Below are positions 15,676 to 24,221 of a stretch of DNA of 35,014 bases, piece by piece. Source of the stretch: an uncultured Clostridia bacterium (GTDB lineage Bacteria > Bacillota > Clostridia > Christensenellales > Borkfalkiaceae); contig CALVHO010000021.1 of assembly GCA_944328445.1 (NCBI GenBank), positions 1 through 35,014 on the forward strand, in the 5' to 3' direction. The position numbers and the translations under genes are program-made. The notes beneath the pieces are model-generated. The model was not told the origin of the DNA, did no database searches, and worked only from the letters and a program-made list of their open reading frames with translations. The first letter of the stretch is position 1; every line of letters begins with the position of its first letter.

Positions 15676-15808
15676 GAAAACACCTCGTTGGAAAGCCGAG
15701 CCGCCGCGCGGCGGACATCGGGCCGTCCCCTGCTCTGCACAAAAATTGTCCGCGACGGCGGCGGCTCCGCCCGGGGGCGGTTTGTTCACAAAAACCGCGG
15801 GCCTTTCG

Positions 15809-16165
15809 GAATGTAGAGTGTAAAATGTAGAGTGTAGAATTGAGGATAAACCTTCTGTCATCCTGAGCCCGACGCAAGGCACCCTGGCGGGCGTTTGCGA
15901 ATGTAGAATGTAGAATGTAAAATGTAGAATTGAGGAAGTATCCTAATAACACCCTGCGCTTACAACTCCGTTTGCACCCCCTCTGTCATCCTGAGCGGAG
16001 CCGGAGGAAGTCGCTCCCCCCTGTCATCCTGAGCGGAGCCGAACGAAGTGAGGCGCAGTCGAAGGATCTCACTCGCCCGCCCACAACAAAGCCTGCAATG
16101 AGATCCCTCGACAAGCTCGGGATGACAGAAAGGAATGTAGAATGTAAAATGTAGAATGTAGAATT
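15809..16165. repeat. Cluster of dispersed repeats between hisS and hslU
   Basis: Two repeat types alternate. The first is an 8-base-step repeat, AATGTAGA and variants (AATGTAAA, AGTGTAGA), in three blocks at about 15809-15848, 15899-15935 and 16133-16165; two of them end in ATTGAGG. The second is the block beginning CTGTCATCCTGAGC at about 15855, 15983 and 16021. The longest copy (16021-16070, ending GAAGGATCTC) faces an inverted version at 16098-16128 (GAGATCCCTCGACAAGCTCGGGATGACAG-type, 30 bases), so the pair can form a long hairpin. Both repeat types look like the short intergenic families common in gut Clostridia. No gene is seen here. Confidence 0.85.
15937..15965 (-). promoter_or_regulatory. 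Possible hisS promoter within the repeat cluster
   Basis: Minus strand: -35 TTGTAA (15960-15965), 17-base spacer, -10 GATACT (15937-15942), four of six matches each. It is the best candidate I see between hslU and hisS. Confidence 0.35.
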
Positions 16166-16190
16166 ACGGTTGTACCCTCAAAATCACGGA

Positions 16191-16430
16191 AAAATTTTTC
16201 ATCAGCTTAAAAAATTTTTCGTGAACCCTTTTGGCAACCTGAAAAAGCGGAAACCACGCTTTTCGCTTTTTCCCCTTGCGCCGCAATGGCGGCGAACGGA
16301 AGGGGTGAACGCGCGCGATTATATGGCTTTTGAAGCCGAAACACATCGCGCGCGGAGGGGAAAACCGCTCGGGTTTCCCCTCAAATTCACGGAAATTTCT
16401 TTCATCTCTTTTGAAAGAAATTTCGTGAAC
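16191..16430 (-). repeat. Multi-hairpin intergenic element, copy 2 (full extent visible)
   Basis: 16252-16430 matches bases 1-177. Read on the minus strand it begins four bases after the hslU stop codon and shows the same hairpins in the same order: 15-bp A/T-rich stem, GGGGAAA/TTTCCCC, CGCGCGAT/ATCGCGCG with an inner hairpin, and CCCCTT/AAGGGG around GCCGC/GCGGC. It then has AAAAAGCG/CGCTTTTT and another A/T stem (CACGAAAAATTTTT / AAAAATTTTTCCGTG) reaching about 16191. Changes relative to copy 1 fall mainly in loops, so the structure is kept. Confidence 0.85.
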
Positions 16431-16433
16431 ATT

Positions 16434-17744
16434 TTACAACACGTACTTTTTCAGATCCCTGTTTTTGATCATCGATTCGAGGTGCTCGTCGACGTACTTC
16501 TTGTCGATGGAGACGGTCACGGTCGGGTAATCGCCGCCCGCGTTGAAGGAGATGTCTTCGAGCAAGTATTCCATCACGGTGTGCAGTCGGCGGGCGCCGA
16601 TGTCCTCGCTGGTGGCGTTCATGTCGGCAGAGACCGAGGCGATCTCCTCGATGGCGTCGTCGGTGAATTGCAGGTCGATGTTGTCCACGCCCAAAAGTTT
16701 GGCGTACTGCGAGGTGATGGCGTTCTGCGGCTGGGTGAGGATCTTGACGAAGTCCTCCTTGCTCAGGCTCTGCAATTCGACGTTGATGGGGAAGCGGCCC
16801 TGCAACTCGGGGATGAGGTCCTCCACCTTGGAGATGTGGAAGGCGCCCGCGGCGATAAAGAGGATGAAATCGGTCTTGACGGGGCCGTATTTGGTCATGA
16901 CGGTGCAGCCCTCGACGATGGGCAAAATGTCCCTTTGCACGCCCTCGCGGGAGACGTCTGCCCCGCCCTGGTTGGCCTTGCCCGCGATCTTATCGATCTC
17001 GTCGATGAAGATGATGCCCTGCTCCTCGGCGCGGGCGCGGCCCTCGGCGTTGACCGTTTCGTCGTCGATGAGTTTATCCGCCTCTTCGGCGACGATCTGT
17101 TCCATGGCCGCCTTGACGCTCATCTTGCGCTTTTTTTTGCGCTTGGGGAGCATGTCCCCGAAGATGGAGCCGATGTTGATCTCGGCGCCGCCGGGCACGA
17201 TCTCCATCGCTTTGGGCGCGTCGACCACTTCGATCTCTATCTGGGCATTGTCGTACTTGCCCGCGCGCAGCTCTTCGAGCAGGCGGGCGTCGAACACCTC
17301 TTTGGACAGTTCGCCGCGCTCGCCCTTTTTCATCTCGGAAAGCACGTTCAGGATGCGCTTTTCGGCCACGGCCTCGGCCTTGACGGAGACTTCCTTCATC
17401 TTCTCCTCGCGCACGAGGCGGATGGAGCACTCGACGAGGTCGCGCACCATGCTCTCCACGTCGCGGCCGACGTAGCCCACCTCGGTGTACTTGGTGGCCT
17501 CGACTTTGATGAACGGCGCCTTGACCAGTTTGGCCAGGCGGCGGGCGATCTCGGTCTTGCCGACGCCCGTCGGGCCCTTCATGATGATGTTTTTGGGCGT
17601 GATCTCGTCGCGGTCGGCTTCGGAAAGCATGCTGCGGCGGTAACGGTTGCGCAGCGCCACCGCCACGGCGCGCTTGGCCTCGTCCTGCCCGATGATGTAT
17701 TTATCCAATTCGTTGACGATCTGTTTGGGGGAAAGATGGTTCAT
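16434..17744 (-). CDS. hslU: ATP-dependent protease ATPase subunit HslU (ClpY)
   Basis: AAA+ unfoldase (436 residues) that feeds proteins into HslV. It opens with [20 protein letters not shown]; Walker A is GPTGVGKT (57-64), the pore loop is in the [19 protein letters not shown] segment, the I-domain is Lys-rich ([13 protein letters not shown]), and Walker B is [12 protein letters not shown]. The C-terminus ends LKKYVL, the tail that docks into HslV. Start ATG 17744 with AGGAGG upstream. It is the last gene of trmFO-hslV-hslU, followed immediately by the multi-hairpin element. Confidence 0.97.
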   Translation of the reverse strand: MNHLSPKQIVNELDKYIIGQDEAKRAVAVALRNRYRRSMLSEADRDEITPKNIIMKGPTGVGKTEIARRLAKLVKAPFIKVEATKYTEVGYVGRDVESMVRDLVECSIRLVREEKMKEVSVKAEAVAEKRILNVLSEMKKGERGELSKEVFDARLLEELRAGKYDNAQIEIEVVDAPKAMEIVPGGAEINIGSIFGDMLPKRKKKRKMSVKAAMEQIVAEEADKLIDDETVNAEGRARAEEQGIIFIDEIDKIAGKANQGGADVSREGVQRDILPIVEGCTVMTKYGPVKTDFILFIAAGAFHISKVEDLIPELQGRFPINVELQSLSKEDFVKILTQPQNAITSQYAKLLGVDNIDLQFTDDAIEEIASVSADMNATSEDIGARRLHTVMEYLLEDISFNAGGDYPTVTVSIDKKYVDEHLESMIKNRDLKKYVL

Positions 17745-17826
17745 GCCGTACCTCCTCTGGCGGCCGCAGGCGCGGCCGCGCATGGTTTGTGCCGAAGCGG
17801 CGGGCGCGCGGCCCGCAGCCGCGGCC

Positions 17827-18363
17827 TTACACCGTTTCGACGGTGATGTGGTCGTTGGTGAATACGCAGATCTCGCTGGCGATCTTCAACGCCTTGTAGG
17901 CGATCTCCTCGGCGGGGTAATCGGTCTCCTGGATGAGGGCGCGGCCCGCGGCCAGCGCGTAGTTGCCGCCGCTGCCGATGGCGCACACGCCGCCGTCCGG
18001 CTCGATGACTTCGCCGTTGCCGCTGATCATCAGCAGCTGGTCCTTGTCGGCGACGATCATCATCGCCTCCAAGCGGCGCACCATCTTGTCGCTGCGCCAA
18101 AGTTCGGCCAGCTCGACCGCCGAGCGCATCAGGTTGCCCGAAAATTTGTTGAGCATGCCCTCGAAATGTTCGGAAAGGGAAAAGGCGTCCGACACGGAGC
18201 CCGCAAAGCCGAGCACGACTTTGCCCCCGTAGATGCGGCGCACCTTGACGGCGCTGTTTTTGAATACAACGGACTCGCCCATGGTGACCTGCCCGTCGCC
18301 GGCGATGGCCGTCTTGCCGTCCTTTTTGACGGCGCAAATGGTCGTTCCTCGAAATTCAGGCAT
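17827..18363 (-). CDS. hslV: ATP-dependent protease peptidase subunit HslV (ClpQ)
   Basis: Proteasome-like peptidase of 178 residues. The N-terminus [12 protein letters not shown] resembles Bacillus ClpQ, with several residues before the TT pair; if the TT pair supplies the catalytic N-terminal Thr as in E. coli HslV, the first six residues must be removed. [34 protein letters not shown] and [16 protein letters not shown] are family hallmarks. Start ATG 18363 with AGGAGG ten bases upstream. It lies 20 bases after trmFO and 82 bases before hslU. A CIRCE operator heads the operon. Confidence 0.97.
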   Translation of the reverse strand: MPEFRGTTICAVKKDGKTAIAGDGQVTMGESVVFKNSAVKVRRIYGGKVVLGFAGSVSDAFSLSEHFEGMLNKFSGNLMRSAVELAELWRSDKMVRRLEAMMIVADKDQLLMISGNGEVIEPDGGVCAIGSGGNYALAAGRALIQETDYPAEEIAYKALKIASEICVFTNDHITVETV

Positions 18364-18383
18364 ATGAAATGTACCTCCTGTGT

Positions 18384-19706
18384 TTATCGGCGCGATAGTT
18401 TTTGTTCGATGCTGCGCGCGGCCGCCCGCACCCGCGCCAGCGAGCGCTCGCCGAGCAGCCGCTTTTTGAGCGCCTTGTCGCGCACGGGCTCTCCGAGCGG
18501 GCGCAAAATTCCGTAATTGGCGTTCATGGGCTGAAAATCGGCGTTGGGCGCGGCCACATAGCCCGCGAGCGCGCCGAGAACGGTCTCCCCGTCCCAGGCC
18601 TCGGGCGGCTGCCCGCGCAGTTTGAGCGCCAGCGCCGCGGCCGCCATGAGCCCGCTGCCCGCGCTCTCGACGTACCCTTCCACCCCCGTGATCTGCCCCG
18701 CAAAAAAGAGCAGCGGGTCCGTTTTCAGGGAATAGTCGGCCGAGAGCACCTCGGGCGAGCGCAGAAAGGTATTGCGGTGCATGACGCCGTAGCGCAGAAA
18801 TTCGGCGTTTTGGAGGGCGGGGATCATGGAAAACACCCGCTTCTGCTCGGGGAATTTCAGGTTTGTCTGGAACCCGACGAGGTTGTAGGCGGTGCCCTCC
18901 GCGTTTTCCCGCCGCAGCTGCAAAACGGCGTAGGGGCGCTTTCCGTTTCCGTCGTACAGCCCAACGGGTTTGAGCATGCCGAAGCGCAGCGTATCCTTCC
19001 CGCGCGCGGCCATGACCTCCACGGGCATGCAGCCCTCGAAGATCTCCCGCTTGTCGAAATCGTGAACGAGCGCCCGTTCGGCGTGCACGAGCGCCTCGTA
19101 AAAGGCCTCGTACTCCTCCCTGTTCATGGGGCAGTTGATGTAATCGCCCTCCCCTTTCCCGTAGCGGTCGGCCGTGAACGTTTTGGAAAAATCGATGCTA
19201 TCGGCCGAAACGATGGGCGCGGCGGCGTCGTAAAAGGCGAGGCAGCCTCCCAGCTTTTTGGCGATGTCCTCGGCCAGCGGCCCGAAGGTCAGCGGCCCCG
19301 TGGCCACGACGGCGGGCCCCTGCGGCAGGACCTTCTCTTCCTTGCAGACGAGCTCGATGTTCGCTTCGTGTGCGATCTTTTCGGTGACGTATGCCGAAAA
19401 TTTGTCCCTGTCCACCGCCAGCGCGCCGCCCGCGGGAACCCGCGTGGCGTCCGCCGCCTCGATGACGAGCGAGCCCAAAAGGCGCATCTCCTCTTTCAAA
19501 AGCCCGCAGGCGTTGCCGTATACGTCGTTGCTTTTGAGGGAATTGCTGCAAACGAGCTCGGCGAGGTTTTTGCTCGAATGGGCGGGCGTGAACTTGTTCG
19601 GCTTGCAGTCATACAGCCGCACGGAAAACTCGTGCCGCGCCAGATAATGCGCCGCCTCGCACCCCGCGAGGCCCGCGCCGATGACCGTTACAGGCCCTTT
19701 TTCCAT
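18384..19706 (-). CDS. trmFO: Methylenetetrahydrofolate-dependent tRNA (uracil-54) methyltransferase TrmFO
   Basis: FAD enzyme of 440 residues making T54 in the tRNA T-loop with methylene-THF as carbon donor. The FAD-binding motif is [12 protein letters not shown] (residues 8-19). [11 protein letters not shown] includes Cys53, equivalent to a functional cysteine of the Bacillus enzyme. The segment [18 protein letters not shown] and the C-terminal [11 protein letters not shown] are typical. Start ATG 19706 with AAGGAG upstream; the frame runs on to 19745 without a site. It leads the trmFO-hslV-hslU operon. The recombinase xerC/codV gene, found between trmFO and hslV in Bacillus, is absent. Confidence 0.97.
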   Translation of the reverse strand: MEKGPVTVIGAGLAGCEAAHYLARHEFSVRLYDCKPNKFTPAHSSKNLAELVCSNSLKSNDVYGNACGLLKEEMRLLGSLVIEAADATRVPAGGALAVDRDKFSAYVTEKIAHEANIELVCKEEKVLPQGPAVVATGPLTFGPLAEDIAKKLGGCLAFYDAAAPIVSADSIDFSKTFTADRYGKGEGDYINCPMNREEYEAFYEALVHAERALVHDFDKREIFEGCMPVEVMAARGKDTLRFGMLKPVGLYDGNGKRPYAVLQLRRENAEGTAYNLVGFQTNLKFPEQKRVFSMIPALQNAEFLRYGVMHRNTFLRSPEVLSADYSLKTDPLLFFAGQITGVEGYVESAGSGLMAAAALALKLRGQPPEAWDGETVLGALAGYVAAPNADFQPMNANYGILRPLGEPVRDKALKKRLLGERSLARVRAAARSIEQKLSRR

Positions 19707-19775
19707 GCGCCGCTCTTCTCCTTCCGCCCGCTCCGCGCCCTGCAAACCGCCCGCGCAATCGACGTTTTTTTTGTT

Positions 19776-19802
19776 TTAGCACTCTCGACCTTAGAGTGCT
19801 AA
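19776..19802. promoter_or_regulatory. CIRCE operator (HrcA binding site)
   Basis: Perfect inverted repeat TTAGCACTC, nine-base spacer, GAGTGCTAA. It lies just downstream of the -10 box, over the expected transcription start of the trmFO-hslV-hslU operon. CIRCE is the known target of the heat-shock repressor HrcA. Confidence 0.97.
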
Positions 19803-19806
19803 ACCT

Positions 19807-19835
19807 ATTATAGAACGAAAGTTCGCGTATGTCAA
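19807..19835 (-). promoter_or_regulatory. Consensus promoter of trmFO-hslV-hslU
   Basis: Minus strand: -35 TTGACA (19830-19835), 17-base spacer, -10 TATAAT (19807-19812), perfect in both boxes and immediately followed by CIRCE. Confidence 0.95.
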
Positions 19836-19917
19836 GGATTTTTTCTTGAAAATGCGAAAAACTTTTGGCGCCAAAGGGACAGCTTTTTGCAACGCCTCAA
19901 AATTGCGGACACAGAAA

Positions 19918-19952
19918 GGCCGCCGCAGTGCCAAAACACACCGCGGCGGCCC
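19918..19952 (-). terminator. Terminator of the lipoprotein gene
   Basis: Minus strand: stem GGCCGCCGCGGTG / CACTGCGGCGGCC (one mismatch) with a loop of about eight bases, then TTTCTGTG. The T-run is weak but the position, 30 bases after the stop, fits. Confidence 0.65.
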
Positions 19953-19983
19953 CTATACTCTCCGCCTTAATAATCTGCTTTTA

Positions 19984-20436
19984 TCAATCATCGAGCACAA
20001 ACTGAACGGCCCCGACATCCGAATATATTTTGATCGTGATTGTTCCGTCCTTGATCGTCCCTTCGTAAACGCTGCCGTCCTCCGCCGTCAGCGTGAGTTT
20101 TTCGCCGTCGACGGCATATGTACCCTCGACTCCCATAATTTGAATCGTTTGGGTGGCCTCGTCGAGGTCATCGCTGATCGTGCCGGTCGGAGTATATAGA
20201 GAGGATGCAAACTTGAATGTCCCGTTTTCCTCCAAACTGATATTAGCGCCCACACTACAATCTTCGAGTTGCGCGATAATATCGTCAGACAATACCCCGT
20301 CATAATGGTCGGCAATCGAGGCACTGTATCTGTATACCCCGACATTTCGGTTCTGACAGGCAACCAGCGCAAACGCCGTGCATACGCACAACAGCACCGC
20401 CACACAGGCAACCGAACAACGCTTCCAAAGTTTCAT
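19984..20436 (-). CDS. Small lipoprotein of unknown function
   Basis: A 150-residue protein with a lipoprotein signal: basic start MKLWKR, hydrophobic core, and lipobox LVAC with Cys27 as the lipid-modified residue. The mature part is strand-rich and ends with GTYAVDGEKLTLTAEDGSVYEGTIKDGTITI, a pattern seen in lipocalin-like small exported domains; I do not recognise the family with certainty. Start ATG 20436 with AAGGAG upstream. It has its own promoter and terminator and interrupts the topA-trmFO neighbourhood. Composition is more AT-rich than its flanks, which suggests a later insertion. Lgt and LspA, encoded at 29790-33404, would process it. Confidence 0.82.
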   Translation of the reverse strand: MKLWKRCSVACVAVLLCVCTAFALVACQNRNVGVYRYSASIADHYDGVLSDDIIAQLEDCSVGANISLEENGTFKFASSLYTPTGTISDDLDEATQTIQIMGVEGTYAVDGEKLTLTAEDGSVYEGTIKDGTITIKIYSDVGAVQFVLDD

Positions 20437-20477
20437 GATCCATTCTCCTTATATGAAATTCGCCTAAAAACAATTAA

Positions 20478-20508
20478 AGTATACCATAATACCCTCCCCC
20501 GTTGTCAA
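20478..20508 (-). promoter_or_regulatory. Promoter of the lipoprotein gene
   Basis: Minus strand: -35 TTGACA (20503-20508), 19-base spacer, extended -10 TGG-TATACT (20478-20483). The spacer is longer than normal; the TG extension could compensate. Confidence 0.6.
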
Positions 20509-20540
20509 CAAAAATAAACATGTTTTATACAAATATTTGT

Positions 20541-20568
20541 AAAAAAAGCGGACGCTTATCGCATCCGC
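20541..20568 (-). terminator. Terminator of topA
   Basis: Minus strand: 8-bp stem GCGGATGC / GCGTCCGC (one U-G pair), 5-base loop, then seven T. It is located 30 bases after the topA stop. Confidence 0.92.
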
Positions 20569-20598
20569 TATCTCCTGTACTTAGGCTCATTCTTTATA

Positions 20599-22902
20599 TT
20601 ATTCTTTGCCCTCTTCCGTTTCCTCTTTTTCGGGCACGTCGATCGCATAGTTGCAGGACGAGCACTTGATCTGCTTGCCTTTTTTGACGAGGTACTTGCC
20701 GCATCGGGGGCACTTTTCGCCCGTGGGCATATCCCAGCTCATGAACTTGCACTGCGGGTACTTCGTGCAGCTGTAAAAGATCTTGCCCGCCTTGCTCTTC
20801 ATGCGGCGGGTGGGCGCGCCGCACACGGGGCAGGTGCCCGCGAGCTCGGAGATGGGCTGGCTCTGCCCGCACTTGGGGCAGCTGAGGTACCGCCCGTTGC
20901 GGCCCTTGCGGTAGATCATGAGTTCCCCGCACTTGGGGCACTTTTCCTTGGAGACCTCCCGTTCAAAGGGGAGCGTCGCGTCGCATTCGGGGTAGTTGGG
21001 GCAGGCCAGAAATTTGCCGTAGCGGCCGCTCTTGACCACCATGTTGGCGCCGCACTTGGGGCACTTGGTGGCCGAGATCTCCACGCCCTCGCTCTTGATG
21101 TTGGAGCAGGCGGGGTAATTGGAACAGGCCAGAAATTTGCCGTAGCGGCCGTTTTTGCGGATCATGGGATGGCCGCACTTTTCGCAGAGGATATCCGTCA
21201 TCTCGTCGCCGTCGTTGGAGGCGAAGAGCAGCTTTTCGGCGAAGGGCGGGTAAAACCCCGCGATGATCTTGTGCCAGTCTCCCCCCTCTTCGATGCCGTC
21301 GAGCATGTCCTCCATCCTGGCCGTGAACCCGACGTCCATGATGTCGGTGAAGTACTTGACGAGAAGGTCTGTGATCTCGAAGGCGACTTCGGTGGGCACC
21401 ATGTACTTGCCCTCCTTGGTCACGTACTTGCGGCGGGTGAGCACCGAGATGATGGAGGCGTACGTCGACGGGCGGCCGATGCCCTTGTCCTCCATCGCCT
21501 TGACCAGGGACGCATCGGTGTAGCGCTGGGGCGGCTTGGTGAACTTCTGTTCGGACAGGAGGCGGATAAGGTCGAGCTCTTCCCCCTTTTGCAGCAGCGG
21601 AAGGAGCTTGCCGCTCTCCTCGTCGTCCTCCTTTTTGCTCTCCTGGTAGGCGGCCGTGTAGCCCGCGAATTTGAGGGCGCGGCCCGAGGCCTTGAAGCCG
21701 TAGTCTCCGTTTTTGATCTTCAACTGCACGCTGTCGTAGAGGGCCTCGCTCATCTGCGAGGCGAGGAAGCGGTCGTAGATGAGTTTGTAGACGTTGTAGT
21801 GCCGCTTGTCGAGCGAGCCTTTGAGGCTTTCGGGGGAGCGGCGCAGGTCGATGGGGCGGATGCACTCGTGCGCGTCCTGCGCGCCCTTTTTGGAGGCGTA
21901 GACGTTGGGCTTGGCGGGCACGTAGTCGGGGCCGAATTTTTCGGCGATGAAGGCGCGCGCCTTGGCCTGCGCCTCGGCGGAAACGCGCACGGAGTCGGTA
22001 CGGATGTAGGTGACGAGGGCGATGTGCCCTTCCGCCTCGGTGTCCATGCCCTCGTACAGGTGCTGGGCCACGAGCATGACGTCGGGCGAGGTCATGCCGA
22101 ATTTGTTGGAGGCGTCCTGCTGCAAGGTCGAGGTGGTGAACGGCGCGGGCGCACGCGAACGCGCGACCGTCTTTTTCACGTCGTCGACGATGTACGGGTT
22201 TTGCGCCAGCTCGGCGCGGACGGCCTCGTTCTCCTCGGCGGAAGCGGGCAGGTATTTTTTGCCCTTCTTTTCGCCGAGCAACGCGCGGAAGGGCGCGTTG
22301 TTTTTGGGCTTATCCTGCAACTCGGCGTGGATGTTCCAGTATTCCTCGGGCACGAAGGCGCGGATCTCGCGCTCGCGGTCGACGATGAGCCGCAGCGCGA
22401 CCGACTGCACCCGCCCCGCCGAAAGCCCGCTGTGGATGCGCTTGCAGAGCAAGGGGGAGAGCTTGTAGCCCACCAGCCTGTCGAGCACGCGGCGGGCCTG
22501 CTGTGCGTCGACGAGGCCGTAGTTGATCTCGCGCGGGTTTTGCAGGGCGTGCTCGACGGCGGCGGGCGAGATCTCGTTGAACTCGATGCGGTGGCTCTTG
22601 CCTTCGGGCAGCTGCAAAACGTCCTTCAAGTGCCAGGAAATAGCCTCCCCCTCGCGGTCCGGGTCGGTGGCCAGGTACACGTTTTTGGCCTTGGCCGCCT
22701 CTTCCTGCAAGCGGGCGATGACCGCCTTTTTGTCGGCATTGACCACGTAGGTGGGCTCGAAGTTGTTTTTGATGTCCACCCCCAGACGCTTTTCGGGCAG
22801 GTCGCGCACGTGGCCGCCCGAGGCGTCCACGCGGTACTTGCCTTTGAGGTATTTTGAAATGGTCTTTGCCTTGGAAGGCGATTCGACGATGATCAGATCC
22901 AT
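20599..22902 (-). CDS. topA: DNA topoisomerase I with five C-terminal zinc ribbons
   Basis: Type IA topoisomerase of 767 residues that relaxes negative supercoils. The TOPRIM domain starts with LIIVESPSKAKTI and has the DPDREGE acidic motif (about 80-86); the active-site tyrosine is Tyr299 in VTYIRTDSVRVS. The C-terminal ~190 residues carry five Cys4 zinc ribbons in a row: CEKCGHPM, CPKCGANM, CPKCGELM, CPVCGAPT and CPRCGKYL, each with a matching CxxxxxC-type second pair. Start ATG 22902 with GAGGAG upstream. It lies 98 bases from dprA on the same strand, the conserved dprA-topA order of Bacillota. It ends in a short acidic tail. Confidence 0.97.
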   Translation of the reverse strand: MDLIIVESPSKAKTISKYLKGKYRVDASGGHVRDLPEKRLGVDIKNNFEPTYVVNADKKAVIARLQEEAAKAKNVYLATDPDREGEAISWHLKDVLQLPEGKSHRIEFNEISPAAVEHALQNPREINYGLVDAQQARRVLDRLVGYKLSPLLCKRIHSGLSAGRVQSVALRLIVDREREIRAFVPEEYWNIHAELQDKPKNNAPFRALLGEKKGKKYLPASAEENEAVRAELAQNPYIVDDVKKTVARSRAPAPFTTSTLQQDASNKFGMTSPDVMLVAQHLYEGMDTEAEGHIALVTYIRTDSVRVSAEAQAKARAFIAEKFGPDYVPAKPNVYASKKGAQDAHECIRPIDLRRSPESLKGSLDKRHYNVYKLIYDRFLASQMSEALYDSVQLKIKNGDYGFKASGRALKFAGYTAAYQESKKEDDEESGKLLPLLQKGEELDLIRLLSEQKFTKPPQRYTDASLVKAMEDKGIGRPSTYASIISVLTRRKYVTKEGKYMVPTEVAFEITDLLVKYFTDIMDVGFTARMEDMLDGIEEGGDWHKIIAGFYPPFAEKLLFASNDGDEMTDILCEKCGHPMIRKNGRYGKFLACSNYPACSNIKSEGVEISATKCPKCGANMVVKSGRYGKFLACPNYPECDATLPFEREVSKEKCPKCGELMIYRKGRNGRYLSCPKCGQSQPISELAGTCPVCGAPTRRMKSKAGKIFYSCTKYPQCKFMSWDMPTGEKCPRCGKYLVKKGKQIKCSSCNYAIDVPEKEETEEGKE

Positions 22903-23000
22903 ATTTGCTCCTCGTTTTTATAATAAGGAAAAGAAAACAGGCGCCCGCGGCCCGCACCCTTCCTGCCGTTTCGGCGGCGGAACCGTTCCCGCGGGCCGCT

Positions 23001-24086
23001 TTACACGGGCGCGTACCTGTTCCCGCCGCAGGCGGCGACGCGCCCCTTCATCTCCAACAGGGTGAGTACGGGCGCCAGTTCATGGGGAGCGAGGCCGCAC
23101 TTGCCCGCGATCTCGTGCACGTGCAGCTCCCCTCCCGCCAGCGCGTCCAGCACGGCGCGTTCGGCGGCGGAGAGCTCTTCGGCGGGGGCCTCGTCCTCCG
23201 TTTCGGTCAAGTTTATACCATAAACGAGGCCGATGTCAACTAAATCGTCGGTCAATTTTGCGTATTGCTTGATGAGCGCGTTGCAGCCCGCGCCCTCGGC
23301 CACGCCCGGCGGATAGGCAAAGGCGAACACGTCCTTGCCGTATTCGTACGCCTTTTCGGCCGTGCTGCGGGTGCCGCTGCGCAGCCCGCCGCTGACGACG
23401 AGCACGCCCTCGGCGAGCCCCGCGATGATGCGGTTGCGGGCGAGGAAGCGGAAGGTGCGCGGGCCCTCCTGCGGGAGGTATTCGCTGACGGCCAGACCGT
23501 TTTGCACGATCCTTTCCAAAAGCGAAGCGTTGCATTCGGGGTAGACGTGATCGAACCCGTACGGCAGCACGGCGATGGCGGCGCCGCCTTGGAGCGCGCC
23601 CTGCAAGGCGGCCGCGTCTCCGCCGTCGGCAATGCCCGAAACGACAACAAAACAGCGCGCCAGCCGCGCGGCGAATTTTTCGGTCACGGCCAGAATGGCC
23701 GCGGGCGTGCGGCGGGAACCGACGACGGCGAACTTGCGCTCGCCGAGCAGCTCGGCGCGGCCCCTGCAATAGAGCACCAAAGGCGGCTCGGGCAGGGCGC
23801 GCAGCGAGGAAGGGTAGAGCGGGGAATGGTAGGTGACGCAGCGGATGCCCCGCCGCGCGTAGCCATCGAGCAGGCCGCCGAGGTACCCGCCCGAGGCGAG
23901 CGACTCCTCCATGCGCGCGCAGCACTCCTCGCCCGCGATCGCCGTCACGGCGGCGCGCAGCGTAGGGAAGCGCCGCGCCAGCTCCCAGGCCGAACCCGCG
24001 GCGGCCGCCACCTGCGCCTTTTTGGCGCGGTCGAGTCCGAAGCTGTCCAGCCAGATCGCGGCCTTTTCTTCCTTGGTATACGGCAT
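23001..24086 (-). CDS. dprA: DNA-processing protein DprA (divergent)
   Basis: A 361-residue member of the DprA/Smf family, which loads RecA on incoming single-stranded DNA. The Rossmann-like core has FAVVGSRRTP, SGIADGGDAAALQGAL, VLPYGFDHVYPECN and FLARNRIIAGLAEGVLVV. A C-terminal winged-helix region (ELHVHEIAGKCGLAPHELAPVLTLLEMKGRV) follows, and an N-terminal helical region (residues 1-75) precedes. Some usual DprA residues are changed: the common GxDxxAHxGAL appears as GGDAAALQGAL, and the SGSLxT/GNxxSxGxNxLI signatures are altered. Activity may be modified. Start ATG 24086 with GGGGAGGGG upstream. Lies between comM and topA. Confidence 0.9.
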   Translation of the reverse strand: MPYTKEEKAAIWLDSFGLDRAKKAQVAAAAGSAWELARRFPTLRAAVTAIAGEECCARMEESLASGGYLGGLLDGYARRGIRCVTYHSPLYPSSLRALPEPPLVLYCRGRAELLGERKFAVVGSRRTPAAILAVTEKFAARLARCFVVVSGIADGGDAAALQGALQGGAAIAVLPYGFDHVYPECNASLLERIVQNGLAVSEYLPQEGPRTFRFLARNRIIAGLAEGVLVVSGGLRSGTRSTAEKAYEYGKDVFAFAYPPGVAEGAGCNALIKQYAKLTDDLVDIGLVYGINLTETEDEAPAEELSAAERAVLDALAGGELHVHEIAGKCGLAPHELAPVLTLLEMKGRVAACGGNRYAPV

Positions 24087-24221
24087 GAACGCCCCTCCCC
24101 TTTCACCGCCCGCAAACGCCGCGGGTGTGTTCACCTATGCCCCGCCCGCGCAGACGGCGGGCGGCTCCCCGCGGGGTGCGGCGCGCCGCACATTTTGCGG
24201 TACGTGCCGCCCTTTCCGCGT

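Noticed and set aside
15676..15800. T-box leader for hisS
   Set aside because: No T-box sequence (GGGTGG..ACCGCG type) and no terminator before hisS were visible.
15809..16165. CRISPR-like appearance of regularly repeated short units
   Set aside because: The units are 8-base steps and unequal blocks, without constant repeats and unique spacers, and no cas genes are near.
16318..16346. TATAAT inside the multi-hairpin element as a promoter
   Set aside because: No -35 box at the right distance, and copy 1 does not keep the TATAAT.
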